Source of the DNA: Nissabacter sp. SGAir0207
Lineage (GTDB): Bacteria > Pseudomonadota > Gammaproteobacteria > Enterobacterales > Enterobacteriaceae
Assembly: GCF_005491205.1 (NCBI RefSeq)
Contig: NZ_CP028037.1
Span: 186,001-250,000, forward strand
DNA length: 64,000 bases
Reading direction: 5' to 3'
The position numbers were made by a program, and so were the translations under genes. This document shows, in pieces, positions 9,231-18,222 of the stretch (positions are counted from its first letter, which is position 1; every line of letters starts with the position of its first letter). The notes beneath the pieces were generated by a model that was not told the origin of the DNA, did not search any database, and saw only the letters and a list, made by a program, of their open reading frames with translations.

Positions 9231-10689
9231 CGTTACCCCCTGCGGCACCGGCGTCCTGCCACTCATCGCCCTGCAACTCCGCTTTGTCATAGGCCACCAG
9301 CGCACGGTAGTGCAGTTCGCGATCCTCGGTGAACAGGCTGGCGACGATGGCCTGTGCCAGACGGCGTGCGCCGTCGCTGACCGCCGGAATATCACCGGAA
9401 AGCTTGCCGTGGCTCAGGGTCGAGGGGTAGTTGAAGCAGTAGAGGTGGCGCAGCGCCGGGCAACTGCCCGGTTCGCGCTCGGTGAACTCAAACCCGTTGC
9501 CGAGGTAAGGGGAGGTTGCCAGCTCCTCACTCTGCCGCTCCGGCTCGACGGTATGGACATCGCGCCACAGGCGGATGTGCGGCGCAAAGGCCGCCAGCTC
9601 CGGTTTACGGCTGAAATCGAGCCGGAAGCCGGTGGCGAAGATCACAAAGTCCACCTCATGCTGGCGGCGCGGCGTGTGCAGGCACAGCCCGCCCTCCGTC
9701 GCCTCGGCGTGCAGCACCGGGCTGTTGAGCCAGAATGTGGCAGCCGGATGGCGCGAGACGCGCAGCGTAGAGTCACGCGGTGGCGGCGTCTGGGCATTCA
9801 GCGTGTGCAGCAGGAAAGTCCACTTCCACTCATCGCTAAGGGCAGCGAAGCCATGCACCACTCCCTGGCTGGCGATGCCAGTGAATTTGTTAACGCGCGG
9901 CAGATCCGCCCGGCGGATCAGCATTGATACGCTGCCCGCGCCCTGTTCCAGCGCCGTGGCGGCGTTGTCCATCGCGGAGGCACCTGCGCCAATCACCGCC
10001 AGCCGTTTGCCGCGCAGGGCCGCAAAGTCAATCTCATCCGCCGAGTGCGCCCAGCGCCCGGCCGGCAGGTCATGCGCCCATGCTGGCACCCAAGGGCCAC
10101 CCAATCCGTCGCGCCCGTTCGCCAGCACCACGCGGCGGGCCAGATAGTGGCCGGTTTCGCCACTGGCGGTATCACGGAACTCGACGCGGAACAGGCCATC
10201 GGCCTGCGGCTCAATGCGCTCGACTGCCGTCTGGTTGCGCACCGGCAGCGACAGCACCCGGCGATACCAGCGCAGGTAGTCCATCCACTGCCCCTTGGGG
10301 ATCTTGTCGAGCTGATCCCAGGCGGCCTCGCCAAACTGTGCGCGATACCATGCGCGGAAGGTCAGGGCGGGCAGCCCCAGCGCCGGGCCGGTCAGTTGCT
10401 TGGGCGAGCGCAGCGTCTCCATGCGCGCGAAGGTCTCCCACGGCCCCTCCAGCCCGGCCGGGGCGCGATCCAGACAGAGCAGGTTATCCACGCCGAGCAG
10501 GCGCAGCGCGGCGGCGGCGGTCAGGCCGCACATGCCGCCGCCAATCAGCACCACGTCCAGCACCCGCTGCCCCTCCACAAGGCGCTCAGGCACCCAACTC
10601 TTCGCGGGTAGCTCCAGCAGGCTGAGATCGTCAGCCAGCCGGGCCTCCAGCGCTGCCAGGCCCTGCGGCCCCGGTACGGGATAATTCAT
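9217..10689 (-). CDS. FAD/NAD(P)-dependent monooxygenase-like oxidoreductase
   Basis: 490-residue flavoprotein with two Rossmann motifs: GGGMCG (about residues 50-55) for FAD and GAGASA (about 234-239) for NAD(P)H, plus an ATGF motif near 370. This arrangement matches flavin-containing/Baeyer-Villiger-type monooxygenases and related pyridine nucleotide oxidoreductases. First gene of the three-gene coupled operon, with ribosome binding site GGGAG before the ATG. The AhpD-type neighbours suggest peroxide or hydroperoxide handling linked to an oxygenation step. A LysR gene is transcribed divergently 190 bp away and is the likely regulator. Substrate not predictable. Confidence 0.85.
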   Translation of the reverse strand: MNYPVPGPQGLAALEARLADDLSLLELPAKSWVPERLVEGQRVLDVVLIGGGMCGLTAAAALRLLGVDNLLCLDRAPAGLEGPWETFARMETLRSPKQLTGPALGLPALTFRAWYRAQFGEAAWDQLDKIPKGQWMDYLRWYRRVLSLPVRNQTAVERIEPQADGLFRVEFRDTASGETGHYLARRVVLANGRDGLGGPWVPAWAHDLPAGRWAHSADEIDFAALRGKRLAVIGAGASAMDNAATALEQGAGSVSMLIRRADLPRVNKFTGIASQGVVHGFAALSDEWKWTFLLHTLNAQTPPPRDSTLRVSRHPAATFWLNSPVLHAEATEGGLCLHTPRRQHEVDFVIFATGFRLDFSRKPELAAFAPHIRLWRDVHTVEPERQSEELATSPYLGNGFEFTEREPGSCPALRHLYCFNYPSTLSHGKLSGDIPAVSDGARRLAQAIVASLFTEDRELHYRALVAYDKAELQGDEWQDAGAAGGNDGRA

Positions 10690-10753
10690 AGCTCAATGAC
10701 TCCCTTTCAAAACGGATAACGGCTTTTTGCCATGATACACTTTTCACATTATC

Positions 10754-10771
10754 AACGCATATTAATGCGTT
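10754..10771. promoter_or_regulatory. Candidate LysR operator between divergent genes
   Basis: Inverted repeat AACGCAT-N4-ATGCGTT, perfect 7-bp arms, lying 65 bp upstream of the FAD oxidoreductase start and 109 bp upstream of the LysR start. The position and dyad fit a LysR-type activator site (ATn9AT-like core). Confidence 0.6.
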
Positions 10772-10879
10772 TTATTAATACTTATTCTTTATTAGCTTAT
10801 TCCGTTGGCTGTGACTATCATGGGGCGTCCCCCCGTCCTGAAGCGGGCATTATCAACCCCTTAGAGAAAGCAGCCTCTG

Positions 10880-11839
10880 ATGACCTCCCTACATGACCTT
10901 GACCTCAAACAGCTGGAAGCGTTTGCCACCGTGATCTCTGCCGGTAGCGTGACCGCAGCCGCCAAGGTGCTGGATCGCTCCCAGCCGGCGGTATCACGCC
11001 TGATCCAGGAGCTTGAGCAGTCGCTGGGGTATCCGCTGTTTGTGCGCAATGGGCCGCGCATCCATCCCACGGAGGAGGCGTTGCAGCTGCACCAGTATGT
11101 GCAGAAGGCGCTTCAGTCCTTGCAGCAGATCCGCCAGCGCGCGCTGGAGATTGGCCACCAGCAGCAGCGGCCGCTGAACATTGCCGCTACCCCAGCGCTG
11201 GCCGCCGGGCTGTTGCCACAGGCGCTGGCTGCCCTCGACTTGCAGACGCGGGTGCAGATTGTCAGTGAGTCGGCGGAGCACACCACCCATGCGGTGATCA
11301 CGGGCGAGGCGGATGTGGGGTTGTGCAGCCTGCCGCTTGAGCACCATGCCGTGGAGTTGCACTGGATTGGGCAGTCGCGCTGCGTGGTGGCGCTGCCGCA
11401 GGAGGATCCGTTGGCGGCGCAGGCCACGCTGGATCTGGCGAGTCTTGCTGGCCGCCGCCTGATCACCCCGTGGAGTCCGTTGCGGCTGCGCGGGCGGTTT
11501 GAGAAGGCGCTGAAGCGGGTGAAGGCCGCGCCGCATGAGACGATTGAGACCAACTCCTCGGCCAATATTCTGGCCTGTGTGCGCGCCGGGCTGGGCGTGG
11601 CGATTCTGGAGCCGGTCACCGCGTGGGGAATGCCGTTGCAGGGCGTCGCCATCCGCCCGCTGGAGGAGGACATTCCCTACTTCTTTGGCGTCATCACGCC
11701 GCAGGGCCGCCAGATCTCCGCCGCCGCACAGGGGCTGATCGCCGCATTGGCCGAGGCCGCCGCAGCGCTGTTGCCAGCCTACCAGCAGCTGCCGGCTGGC
11801 GAGCACCACCGGGTGATGCGGCTAATCAATCAGGCGTAG
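10880..11839 (+). CDS. LysR-family transcriptional regulator
   Basis: 319 residues with an N-terminal winged helix-turn-helix (about 9-68; LEAFATVISAGSVTAAAKVL and the SQPAVSRLIQELEQ recognition region) and a two-subdomain periplasmic-binding-like effector domain. Transcribed away from the FAD/CMD/AhpD operon, which it probably controls through the dyad at 10754. Effector unknown. The C-terminus is about 15-20 residues longer than average for the family, nothing else is odd. Confidence 0.92.
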   Translation: MTSLHDLDLKQLEAFATVISAGSVTAAAKVLDRSQPAVSRLIQELEQSLGYPLFVRNGPRIHPTEEALQLHQYVQKALQSLQQIRQRALEIGHQQQRPLNIAATPALAAGLLPQALAALDLQTRVQIVSESAEHTTHAVITGEADVGLCSLPLEHHAVELHWIGQSRCVVALPQEDPLAAQATLDLASLAGRRLITPWSPLRLRGRFEKALKRVKAAPHETIETNSSANILACVRAGLGVAILEPVTAWGMPLQGVAIRPLEEDIPYFFGVITPQGRQISAAAQGLIAALAEAAAALLPAYQQLPAGEHHRVMRLINQA

Positions 11840-11950
11840 GGCGGGGCGTTTTCGGAAACGCCTTACCTGTGAAAATCCAAATCATTGACTATCCTTTGGT
11901 TTTGCACGCTTTCAGAAAGACGTTTTTTCACTTCACTCAAAGGTGGTTCC

Positions 11951-12121
11951 ATGAAGAAAATTTCTGCGCTCCTGTTGGTTGTCGCAACATTCACGGCCCT
12001 CGCAGGCTGCTCACACCGTAGCAGCGCGGTGAAAGAGGATGGTCGCCCGCACGCGCCAAGCGGTCAGGCCTCACCGGGCGGCACGCTGGGCAGCGGCCCG
12101 GTCGGTCAGCCACAGTCCTGA
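11951..12121 (+). CDS. Small lipoprotein
   Basis: 56-residue precursor: MKKISALLLVVATFTALAGC is a textbook lipoprotein signal ending in the lipobox LAGC, leaving a mature peptide of about 37 residues that is Gly/Ser/Pro-rich and looks disordered. The start is set by AAGGTGG 6 bp upstream; a longer upstream frame lacks a signal peptide and is rejected. Residue 2 of the mature chain is Ser, which by the usual rule means outer-membrane sorting. Function unknown. Confidence 0.75.
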   Translation: MKKISALLLVVATFTALAGCSHRSSAVKEDGRPHAPSGQASPGGTLGSGPVGQPQS

Positions 12122-12126
12122 TTTTC

Positions 12127-12155
12127 CTGCCCCGGCGCCCGCCGGGGCAGTTCCC
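12127..12155. terminator. GC-rich hairpin after the lipoprotein gene
   Basis: Perfect 10-bp stem CTGCCCCGGC / GCCGGGGCAG with loop GCCC. Only a weak T-rich tail follows (TTCCC), so termination efficiency is uncertain. It sits between convergent genes. Confidence 0.5.
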
Positions 12156-12199
12156 ACGCGACACTTCCCCGATTTGAATCCTGTCCGATTGCCCGAACG

Positions 12200-13108
12200 C
12201 TAGAGGTGCGTCGCCAGCCACTGCTTATGCTCGGCAATGATGGCGAGCAGCGAATGGGTGGCGGGATCGGCCGCGCCCTTGAGCCAGGCAGCGCTCAGCG
12301 GTAACCCCTTCAGGCTTTTCTCCAGCTTCAACGGAATGTAGGCCACCCCCTCGCTGTTCATGTTGCTGAAGGAGGCGGGCACAATCGCCAGCCCCAGCCC
12401 GGCGGCGACAAAGCTTAAAATGGTCTGTTTCTCCTCCGCGTACTGGGCGATGCGCGGGCTAAAACCGGCGGATTTGAAGATCGAGATAGTGAGATCGTGG
12501 CTGTGTGGCCGCGCGCGCCGCTCCGGGATAATCATCGGCTCCGCCTGAAAATCCAGCACCGTCACACTGCGCCGCGCCGCCAGCGGATGGCCGAGCGGCA
12601 CCGCCAGCACGCAGTGCTCCCGCGCGATGAATGCCAGCTCCAGCCGGGGATCAAGCTGCTCCGGCGGGCGGATGAAGGCCACGTCCAGCCAGCCGGACTT
12701 GAGGCGCGGGATGAGGTTGGCAGTCTTGTCCTCGGTAATGTGGATCTCCAGCTCTGGCCGCGTCTGCCCGCACATCATCAGCAGGTGCGGAATCAGCCCG
12801 CAGGCGGCGCTGTCAATCGCGCCAATGCGCAACGGACGGCGCAACGCCTTGCCAGCCTGACGGAAGCGCGCCGCCAACGCATCCGCCTGCGCAACCAGTT
12901 GCGCCGCCTCGCCAAAAAAGGCCGTGCCCTCGGCGGTCAGCGACACATTGCGGGTCGAGCGGTTCAGCAGCCGTACGCCCAAGTCCTCCTCCAGCAGGCG
13001 GATAAAGCGGCCAAAGGAGGCAGGCATCATGCCCATCCGCTGGGCGGCATGGCCGAAGTGCAGCTCCTCCGCCACCGCGATAAAGCAACGCAGCTGGTGC
13101 AGTTCCAT
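12200..13108 (-). CDS. LysR-family regulator of the adjacent tartrate/malate genes
   Basis: 302 residues; HTH at the N-terminus (LRCFIAVAEELHFGHAAQRM) and a C-terminal effector-binding domain of the BenM/AlsR type. In the HTH the usual SQPAVS is replaced by MPASFG, an uncommon recognition sequence. It is divergent from an MFS carrier and a tartrate dehydrogenase-like gene, the same organisation as ttuA-ttuB-ttuC of Agrobacterium vitis, which suggests that it controls them. Ribosome binding site GGGGAGTGAGGA precedes the ATG. Confidence 0.9.
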   Translation of the reverse strand: MELHQLRCFIAVAEELHFGHAAQRMGMMPASFGRFIRLLEEDLGVRLLNRSTRNVSLTAEGTAFFGEAAQLVAQADALAARFRQAGKALRRPLRIGAIDSAACGLIPHLLMMCGQTRPELEIHITEDKTANLIPRLKSGWLDVAFIRPPEQLDPRLELAFIAREHCVLAVPLGHPLAARRSVTVLDFQAEPMIIPERRARPHSHDLTISIFKSAGFSPRIAQYAEEKQTILSFVAAGLGLAIVPASFSNMNSEGVAYIPLKLEKSLKGLPLSAAWLKGAADPATHSLLAIIAEHKQWLATHL

Positions 13109-13232
13109 TCCTCACTCCCCGATTATCTCAATAATTTATATAAACCGCCGCTGATGATAATGCCCGCCAAAACAGCATACTAATTTTGCTTACAAAAAAA
13201 TAACATCCCCTACACAAACTGAGGATTGCCTC

Positions 13233-14540
13233 ATGAACGCTGACCTCGAAAAACGGGTGATGCGCAAAGTCACCCTGCGCATTGTGCCCTTCATCATGCT
13301 GCTCTACTTCATCGCCTTTCTTGATCGGGTGAACATCGGCTTCGCCGCCCTGACCATGAACCAGGATCTCGGCTTCTCACCGACGGTATTTGGTCTGGGC
13401 GCGGGGATCTTCTTTCTGGGTTACTTCCTGTTTGAGGTGCCCTCCAACCTGATTCTGCATAAGGTCGGCGCCCGTATCTGGATCGCCAGGGTGATGATCA
13501 CCTGGGGGCTGGTCTCCGGCTGCATGGCCTTCGTGCAGGGCACCACCAGCTTCTACATCCTGCGCTTTTTGCTGGGCGTGGCGGAGGCTGGCTTCTTTCC
13601 CGGCATCATCCTCTATCTCAGCTACTGGTTCCCGGCGGCCCGGCGCGCGCAGGTCACGGCGATCTTTATGGCGGCCGCGCCGCTCTCCACGGCGCTCGGC
13701 TCCCCGCTCTCCGGCGCGCTGCTGCAACTCGATGGCTGGCTGGGACACGCTGGCTGGCAGTGGATGTTCGTGATTGAGGCGATCCCGGCGCTGGTATTGG
13801 GCGTGGTGGTGCTGTTCTTCCTGACTGACCGGCCGGAGAAGGCGCGCTGGCTGACGGAGGAGGAGCGCAACTGGCTGCACAACACCATGCAGGCCGAGGA
13901 GCAGGCACGCGCGGTGGGCAACAGCCACAGCAGCGCGTGGCGCGGCCTGGCCGACCGGCGGGTACTGGCGCTGGCGCTGGTCTACTTCGGCACCTCGGCG
14001 GGGCTGTATACGCTCGGCATTTGGTCACCGCAGATTATCCACGCCTTTGGTGCCTCCTCGCTGGAGATTGGCTTCCTCAACGCGCTGCCAGCGGTGTTCG
14101 GCATACTCGCCATGATCCTCTGGGCGCGGCACTCAGACCGCACCAATGAGCGTAGCTGGCATGTGATTGGTGCCTGTTTGCTGGCGGCGGCCGGGCTGGT
14201 ACTGGCGGGCAACGTCACCACCATGCTGCCGGTGATTCTGGCGCTGACGCTGGTCACCGTAGGCATCAGCGCCTCCAAGCCGCCGCTCTGGAGTATGCCA
14301 ACGCTGTTCCTCTCCGGGCCAGCCGCCGCTGCGGGTATCGCCACCATCAACTCCATCGGTAACCTTGGCGGCTTTGTCGGGCCGATGATGATCGGCGTGA
14401 TCCGCGAAAAGACCGGCTCCTATACCGGCGGGCTGTACTTTGTCGCCGGGCTGCTGGCGTTCTCCGCCGTGCTGGTACTGGTGCTGTCCAGACTTGGCCG
14501 CGCGCCGCAGGCGACCGCCGCCCACCCGAAAACCCCTTAA
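13233..14540 (+). CDS. MFS transporter of the anion:cation symporter family (tartrate/D-malate-like)
   Basis: 435 residues, twelve predicted membrane helices. The N-terminal block (FLDRVNIGFAALTMNQDLG, then an EVPSNL motif) is characteristic of the ACS family, which carries organic anions such as tartrate, glucarate and phthalate. Its neighbour 17 bp downstream encodes a tartrate dehydrogenase-type enzyme, so uptake of tartrate or D-malate is the likely role. GAGG ribosome binding site before the ATG; expression probably controlled by the divergent LysR protein. Confidence 0.9.
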   Translation: MNADLEKRVMRKVTLRIVPFIMLLYFIAFLDRVNIGFAALTMNQDLGFSPTVFGLGAGIFFLGYFLFEVPSNLILHKVGARIWIARVMITWGLVSGCMAFVQGTTSFYILRFLLGVAEAGFFPGIILYLSYWFPAARRAQVTAIFMAAAPLSTALGSPLSGALLQLDGWLGHAGWQWMFVIEAIPALVLGVVVLFFLTDRPEKARWLTEEERNWLHNTMQAEEQARAVGNSHSSAWRGLADRRVLALALVYFGTSAGLYTLGIWSPQIIHAFGASSLEIGFLNALPAVFGILAMILWARHSDRTNERSWHVIGACLLAAAGLVLAGNVTTMLPVILALTLVTVGISASKPPLWSMPTLFLSGPAAAAGIATINSIGNLGGFVGPMMIGVIREKTGSYTGGLYFVAGLLAFSAVLVLVLSRLGRAPQATAAHPKTP

Positions 14541-14557
14541 TCCATCAGGAGACTACC

Positions 14558-15646
14558 ATGCGTCACTACTCTATCGCCGCCATCCCGGCGGACGGCATTG
14601 GCCCCGAAGTGATTTCCGCCGGCATCGAGGTGCTGCGCGCACTGGAGCGCCAACGTTCTGACCTGCGCTTCACCATTGAAACCTTTGACTGGGGTTCGGA
14701 CTACTACAAGCAGCACGGCGTGATGATGCCAGCAGATGGGCTGGAGACGCTGAAAGCGTTTGATGCCATCTTCTTTGGCGCGGTCGGCGCGCCAGACGTG
14801 CCAGATCACATCACCCTGTGGGGGCTGCGGCTGCCCATCTGTCAGGGCTTTGACCAGTACGCCAACGTCCGCCCGACCAAAATCCTGCCCGGCATCGTGC
14901 CGCCGCTGCGCAACTGTGGCCCCGGCGATCTGGACTGGGTGATCGTGCGGGAGAACTCAGAGGGCGAGTACTCCGGCCACGGTGGCCGCGCGCACCGCGG
15001 CTTGCCGGAGGAGGTGGGCACCGAGGTCGCCATCTTCACCCGCACCGGCGTCACGCGCATCATGCGCTATGCCTTTGCGCTGGCGCAGTCACGCCCACGC
15101 AAAACGCTGACGGTGGTCACCAAGTCCAACGCCCAGCGGCATGGCATGGTGATGTGGGATGAGATTGCCGCCGAGGTGGCGCAGGAGTTCCCGGATGTGC
15201 ACTGGGATAAGATGCTGGTGGACGCCATGACGGTACGGATGACGCTGCACCCGCAGAGTCTGGATACCATCGTGGCAACCAACCTGCACGCAGACATCCT
15301 CTCCGATCTGGCGGGCGCGCTGGCCGGTAGCCTTGGTGTTGCCCCCACCGCCAATATCGACCCGGAGCGGCGCTTCCCGTCGATGTTCGAACCCATCCAC
15401 GGTTCGGCCTTCGACATCACCGGCAAGGGCATCGCCAACCCGGTCGCCACCTTCTGGACGGCCGCCCAGATGCTGATCCACTTGGGCGAAGCGGAAGCCG
15501 CCGCCCGCCTGATGCAGGGGGTCGAGCACGCCTGCGCCCGTGGCATCCTGACGCCGGATGTGGGCGGCCACGCCACCACCGCCGAGGTGACGCAGGCGGT
15601 GATTGCCCACATTGACGCCACCGCCACCCAGCCCGCCACCGTTTGA
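14558..15646 (+). CDS. Tartrate dehydrogenase/decarboxylase or D-malate dehydrogenase
   Basis: 362-residue member of the isocitrate/isopropylmalate dehydrogenase superfamily, close in length and sequence pattern to E. coli DmlA and to TtuC. It begins with IAAIPADGIGPEV, carries the VPDHITLWG loop typical of the tartrate/malate branch, the ENSEGEYS phosphate-side loop, a Lys in VTKSN and the metal-binding DxxxD region (LSDLAG). NAD-dependent oxidation of tartrate or oxidative decarboxylation of D-malate is expected. Preceded by CAGGAG; cotranscribed with the MFS carrier. Tartrate versus D-malate cannot be decided from sequence alone. Confidence 0.87.
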   Translation: MRHYSIAAIPADGIGPEVISAGIEVLRALERQRSDLRFTIETFDWGSDYYKQHGVMMPADGLETLKAFDAIFFGAVGAPDVPDHITLWGLRLPICQGFDQYANVRPTKILPGIVPPLRNCGPGDLDWVIVRENSEGEYSGHGGRAHRGLPEEVGTEVAIFTRTGVTRIMRYAFALAQSRPRKTLTVVTKSNAQRHGMVMWDEIAAEVAQEFPDVHWDKMLVDAMTVRMTLHPQSLDTIVATNLHADILSDLAGALAGSLGVAPTANIDPERRFPSMFEPIHGSAFDITGKGIANPVATFWTAAQMLIHLGEAEAAARLMQGVEHACARGILTPDVGGHATTAEVTQAVIAHIDATATQPATV

Positions 15647-15655
15647 TCCCTTCAC

Positions 15656-15678
15656 GCCCCGCCATGCGGGGCTTTTTT
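15656..15678 (+). terminator. Intrinsic terminator after the dehydrogenase gene
   Basis: Stem GCCCCGC / GCGGGGC with a 3-nt CAT loop and six T. Confidence 0.9.
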
Positions 15679-17062
15679 ACGCCCGTACCCGCCGTTTCAA
15701 TGACATCACATAGCCCGCCATCGCACAGGCGGCGATCAGCCACGGAATAAAACGCACCAGTATGGAGTCACTGCCGCTCAGCAGTTGCAGGTTGTTGACC
15801 ATCAGAATGACCGTCACGCCCATTGTGGCCATCGCCAGCAGCGGTGCCCAGAACACCTGCCAGCCACTGTTGCCGTGGCGCGGGGTGCGGCGGAAGAAGA
15901 CGATCACCGCAGCCGAGACGCCCACCTGCAACACCATGATGCAGAGGGTGGCGATAGCCGAGCCGAAGGCAAAGATGTGCACCATCGGGTCAACGTTCGC
16001 GCTGCCCATCCCCGCCAGAAACAGCAGCAGAAGCATACTGTGCGCATGGCTGGCCTTGTGCGGCGTGCCGTTGGTCGGGTGGGTTTCGCACAGCTCCTTC
16101 CAGATCAGGCCGTCACGGCTGATGCTGAAAATGTAGCGCGAGATGTTGTTGTGGAAAGCCAGCGCGGCGGCGAACAGGCTGGTGATCAGCAGCACAGACA
16201 TGGTGTCCACCGCCCATTGGCCGACGTAGTGGCGTGTGATGGTGAAGATAAAGTTACCCGGATCCTGCCGCGCCACCTCGGCAATCTGGCCGACGCCATA
16301 CGCCTGTACCAGCGCCCAGCTGGTGAAGCAGAAGAACACCGTGATGATCAGCAGCGCGCAGAGGGTGGCGCGCGGCACGGTTTTTTTCGGGTCGCGGCAC
16401 TCTTCGGCGTAGATCGCCGTGGACTCAAAGCCGATAAAGGCGGCGATGGCGAACACAAAGGCGATGCCAAGGTTGCCATGCATAAACACCGAGGGTTCAA
16501 AGGAGGCGAGGCTCAGCGGGCCACTCTTTTTCACCAGCAGCATGATGTCGGTCAGCAGCACGATCGCTACCTCCGCCAGCATCAGCACGCCCAGTACCTT
16601 GCCGCCAATCTCCACCCGCTTGATGCCCAATACCCAGATAATCACGGTAAAGGCCATGCTCAGCATCCACCAAGGGAGTGACCAGCCCAGGTGCTGCGCC
16701 AAAAAGAGATGGGTGAAGAAGCCGAGCATCGACACCACCGCCGCCTGAATGGAGAAGTAGGCCATCAGCGCCAGCACCGAGGCCGATGCGCCCCAGTTTT
16801 CGCCCAGCCCGGTGGAGATGTAGGTGTAGAAAGCGCCGGAGTCGGTGACGTGGCGGCTCATCGCGATATAGCCCACCGAAAAGAGCATCAGGATGGCGCA
16901 GGCGACAATGTAGATCACCGGGATGCCCGCGCCGTTGCCGGTGAAGATGGCAACCGGCAGGCCGCCCACCACGCCGGTCAGCGGTGAGGCCGCCGCGACG
17001 ACAAAGAAGACCAGTGAGAAGAGGCCAAGGGTATTTTTTCGTAAACCTGTGGGGTTGCTCAT
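15677..17062 (-). CDS. APC-family amino acid/amine permease
   Basis: 461 residues with about twelve membrane helices. The start (LGLFSLVFFVVAAASPLTGVVGGLP) and the GFESTAIYAEECRDPKKTVPRA segment in helix 6-7 are typical of amino acid-polyamine-organocation carriers. I use the ATG at 17062, which has AAGGGC upstream, rather than the TTG two codons earlier. Divided from the AraC gene by about 150 bp carrying an inverted repeat. With an amine-oxidation operon on the other side of the AraC gene, the substrate may be an amine or amino acid metabolised there (inference). Confidence 0.87.
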   Translation of the reverse strand: MSNPTGLRKNTLGLFSLVFFVVAAASPLTGVVGGLPVAIFTGNGAGIPVIYIVACAILMLFSVGYIAMSRHVTDSGAFYTYISTGLGENWGASASVLALMAYFSIQAAVVSMLGFFTHLFLAQHLGWSLPWWMLSMAFTVIIWVLGIKRVEIGGKVLGVLMLAEVAIVLLTDIMLLVKKSGPLSLASFEPSVFMHGNLGIAFVFAIAAFIGFESTAIYAEECRDPKKTVPRATLCALLIITVFFCFTSWALVQAYGVGQIAEVARQDPGNFIFTITRHYVGQWAVDTMSVLLITSLFAAALAFHNNISRYIFSISRDGLIWKELCETHPTNGTPHKASHAHSMLLLLFLAGMGSANVDPMVHIFAFGSAIATLCIMVLQVGVSAAVIVFFRRTPRHGNSGWQVFWAPLLAMATMGVTVILMVNNLQLLSGSDSILVRFIPWLIAACAMAGYVMSLKRRVRA

Positions 17063-17180
17063 CGCCAATGCCCTTAATGCGGGTGGAGTGAACCCAGACG
17101 GCGCGCGTCTGGGGCGGATGACTCCCTGGCATCATTGCCCAGCGGGCAGGGGGGCGATAGAAAAAATCGGACAGCCCCAG

Positions 17181-17206
17181 GGTGCAGCGTTGCACCAAAA
17201 GGGTGC
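17181..17206. promoter_or_regulatory. Overlapping dyads resembling NtrC-type sites
   Basis: A perfect dyad GGTGCAGCGTTGCACC (17181-17196) overlaps TGCACCAAAAGGGTGC (17191-17206), which fits the GCAC-N7-GTGC pattern of NtrC sites. It lies about 130 bp upstream of the permease start. I find no convincing sigma-54 promoter between it and the permease, so it may instead be a regulator site or RNA hairpin. Confidence 0.35.
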
Positions 17207-17214
17207 CGCCGCGC

Positions 17215-18045
17215 TCAGTTGTAGCAGATGCGCCCGGCGTAGGCGTGGTGGGCGATATGGCGCTGGTAGCTCACCGGGGTGGCGCTGACCAGCCGCTTGA
17301 ATTCACGCAGGAAGTGCGACTGGTCGCTGAACCCCAGATCCAGCGCCAGATCGCTAAATGAGATGCTCGCCTGCCGGTGGATGGTGTTGAGCGCCGACTG
17401 GCAGCGCAAAATCCGGCAGAAGGTTTTCGGTGACATGCCGGTGTCCTGCCGGAACTGGCGCTGGATAGTGCGGCAGGTGTAGCCCGTCAGCCCCTCCAGC
17501 TGGTCAATGCGGATATTGCCCTTCTGCTGATCCATCGCGTGCAGCGTCAGCGCCGTCACCGGCGAGGTTTTGCGCATCAGCCGGTGGGTGAAGTGCAGGG
17601 TGAACAGCGCTACCTGCTGCGAAAACTGCCCCTGCTGCATGATCTGCTCCAGCACCGGGCGCGCGTCCGGCGCGACATCCAGAAAACTGAACTCCCGCTC
17701 CACCAGCTCCCCCGCCACCAGATCGAGGAAATCCGGCGTCACGCCCGGCGCGAAACGCACGCCAAAGTAGCGGTGGCCGCACACCAGCTCCGCGCTACGC
17801 GCCGCCAGCGTGGTGCCGCACACCCGCGCCGCCGGGCGTGGGGCGTCGCAGTCAATCACGATATCCACGCAGCCATCCGGGATCGCCAGCGCGGCATTCA
17901 CCGACTCCGCCACCGTAAAGCTGTAGAAGTGGGAAATCGCCGGATGGCTGGAGGCGGCATAGTGGTAGTGCTGCGCGGCGCTCAGCACAAACCAGGGTTG
18001 CTCCGGGTGGATGGCGCGCGGCGTGGCGGGGTGGGCATGGGTCAT
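17215..18045 (-). CDS. AraC-family transcriptional regulator
   Basis: 276 residues from the ATG at 18045 (CAGGA upstream); a TTG 15 bp earlier is possible but less likely. The C-terminal third has two helix-turn-helix units: IRIDQLEGLTGYTCRTIQRQF and the family-typical FSDLALDLGFSDQSHFLREF. The N-terminal domain is unrelated to the arabinose-binding cupin at the motif level and is probably the effector sensor. Placed between the APC permease (same strand) and the amine oxidase operon (divergent), so it is the natural candidate regulator of both. Confidence 0.9.
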   Translation of the reverse strand: MTHAHPATPRAIHPEQPWFVLSAAQHYHYAASSHPAISHFYSFTVAESVNAALAIPDGCVDIVIDCDAPRPAARVCGTTLAARSAELVCGHRYFGVRFAPGVTPDFLDLVAGELVEREFSFLDVAPDARPVLEQIMQQGQFSQQVALFTLHFTHRLMRKTSPVTALTLHAMDQQKGNIRIDQLEGLTGYTCRTIQRQFRQDTGMSPKTFCRILRCQSALNTIHRQASISFSDLALDLGFSDQSHFLREFKRLVSATPVSYQRHIAHHAYAGRICYN

Positions 18046-18222
18046 CGGCAGTTCCTGCAACGGTAAGGGGTCATCTCAAGATGCAAGGCCAGTGCCAGCT
18101 CCCCTCCGCCATGTCGCAAATATTCAATACAGGCCGTCGCCGCCCGCGCTATTGATAGACGCATCGGGGCACACTCCGCTTCCCGGCAGGACATCATTGG
18201 CTTAATCACGAGGGCAACCGGC

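Noticed and set aside
17063-17180. Sigma-54 promoter before the APC permease
   Set aside because: No GG-N10-GC element with adequate flanks on the minus strand, despite the NtrC-like dyad nearby.
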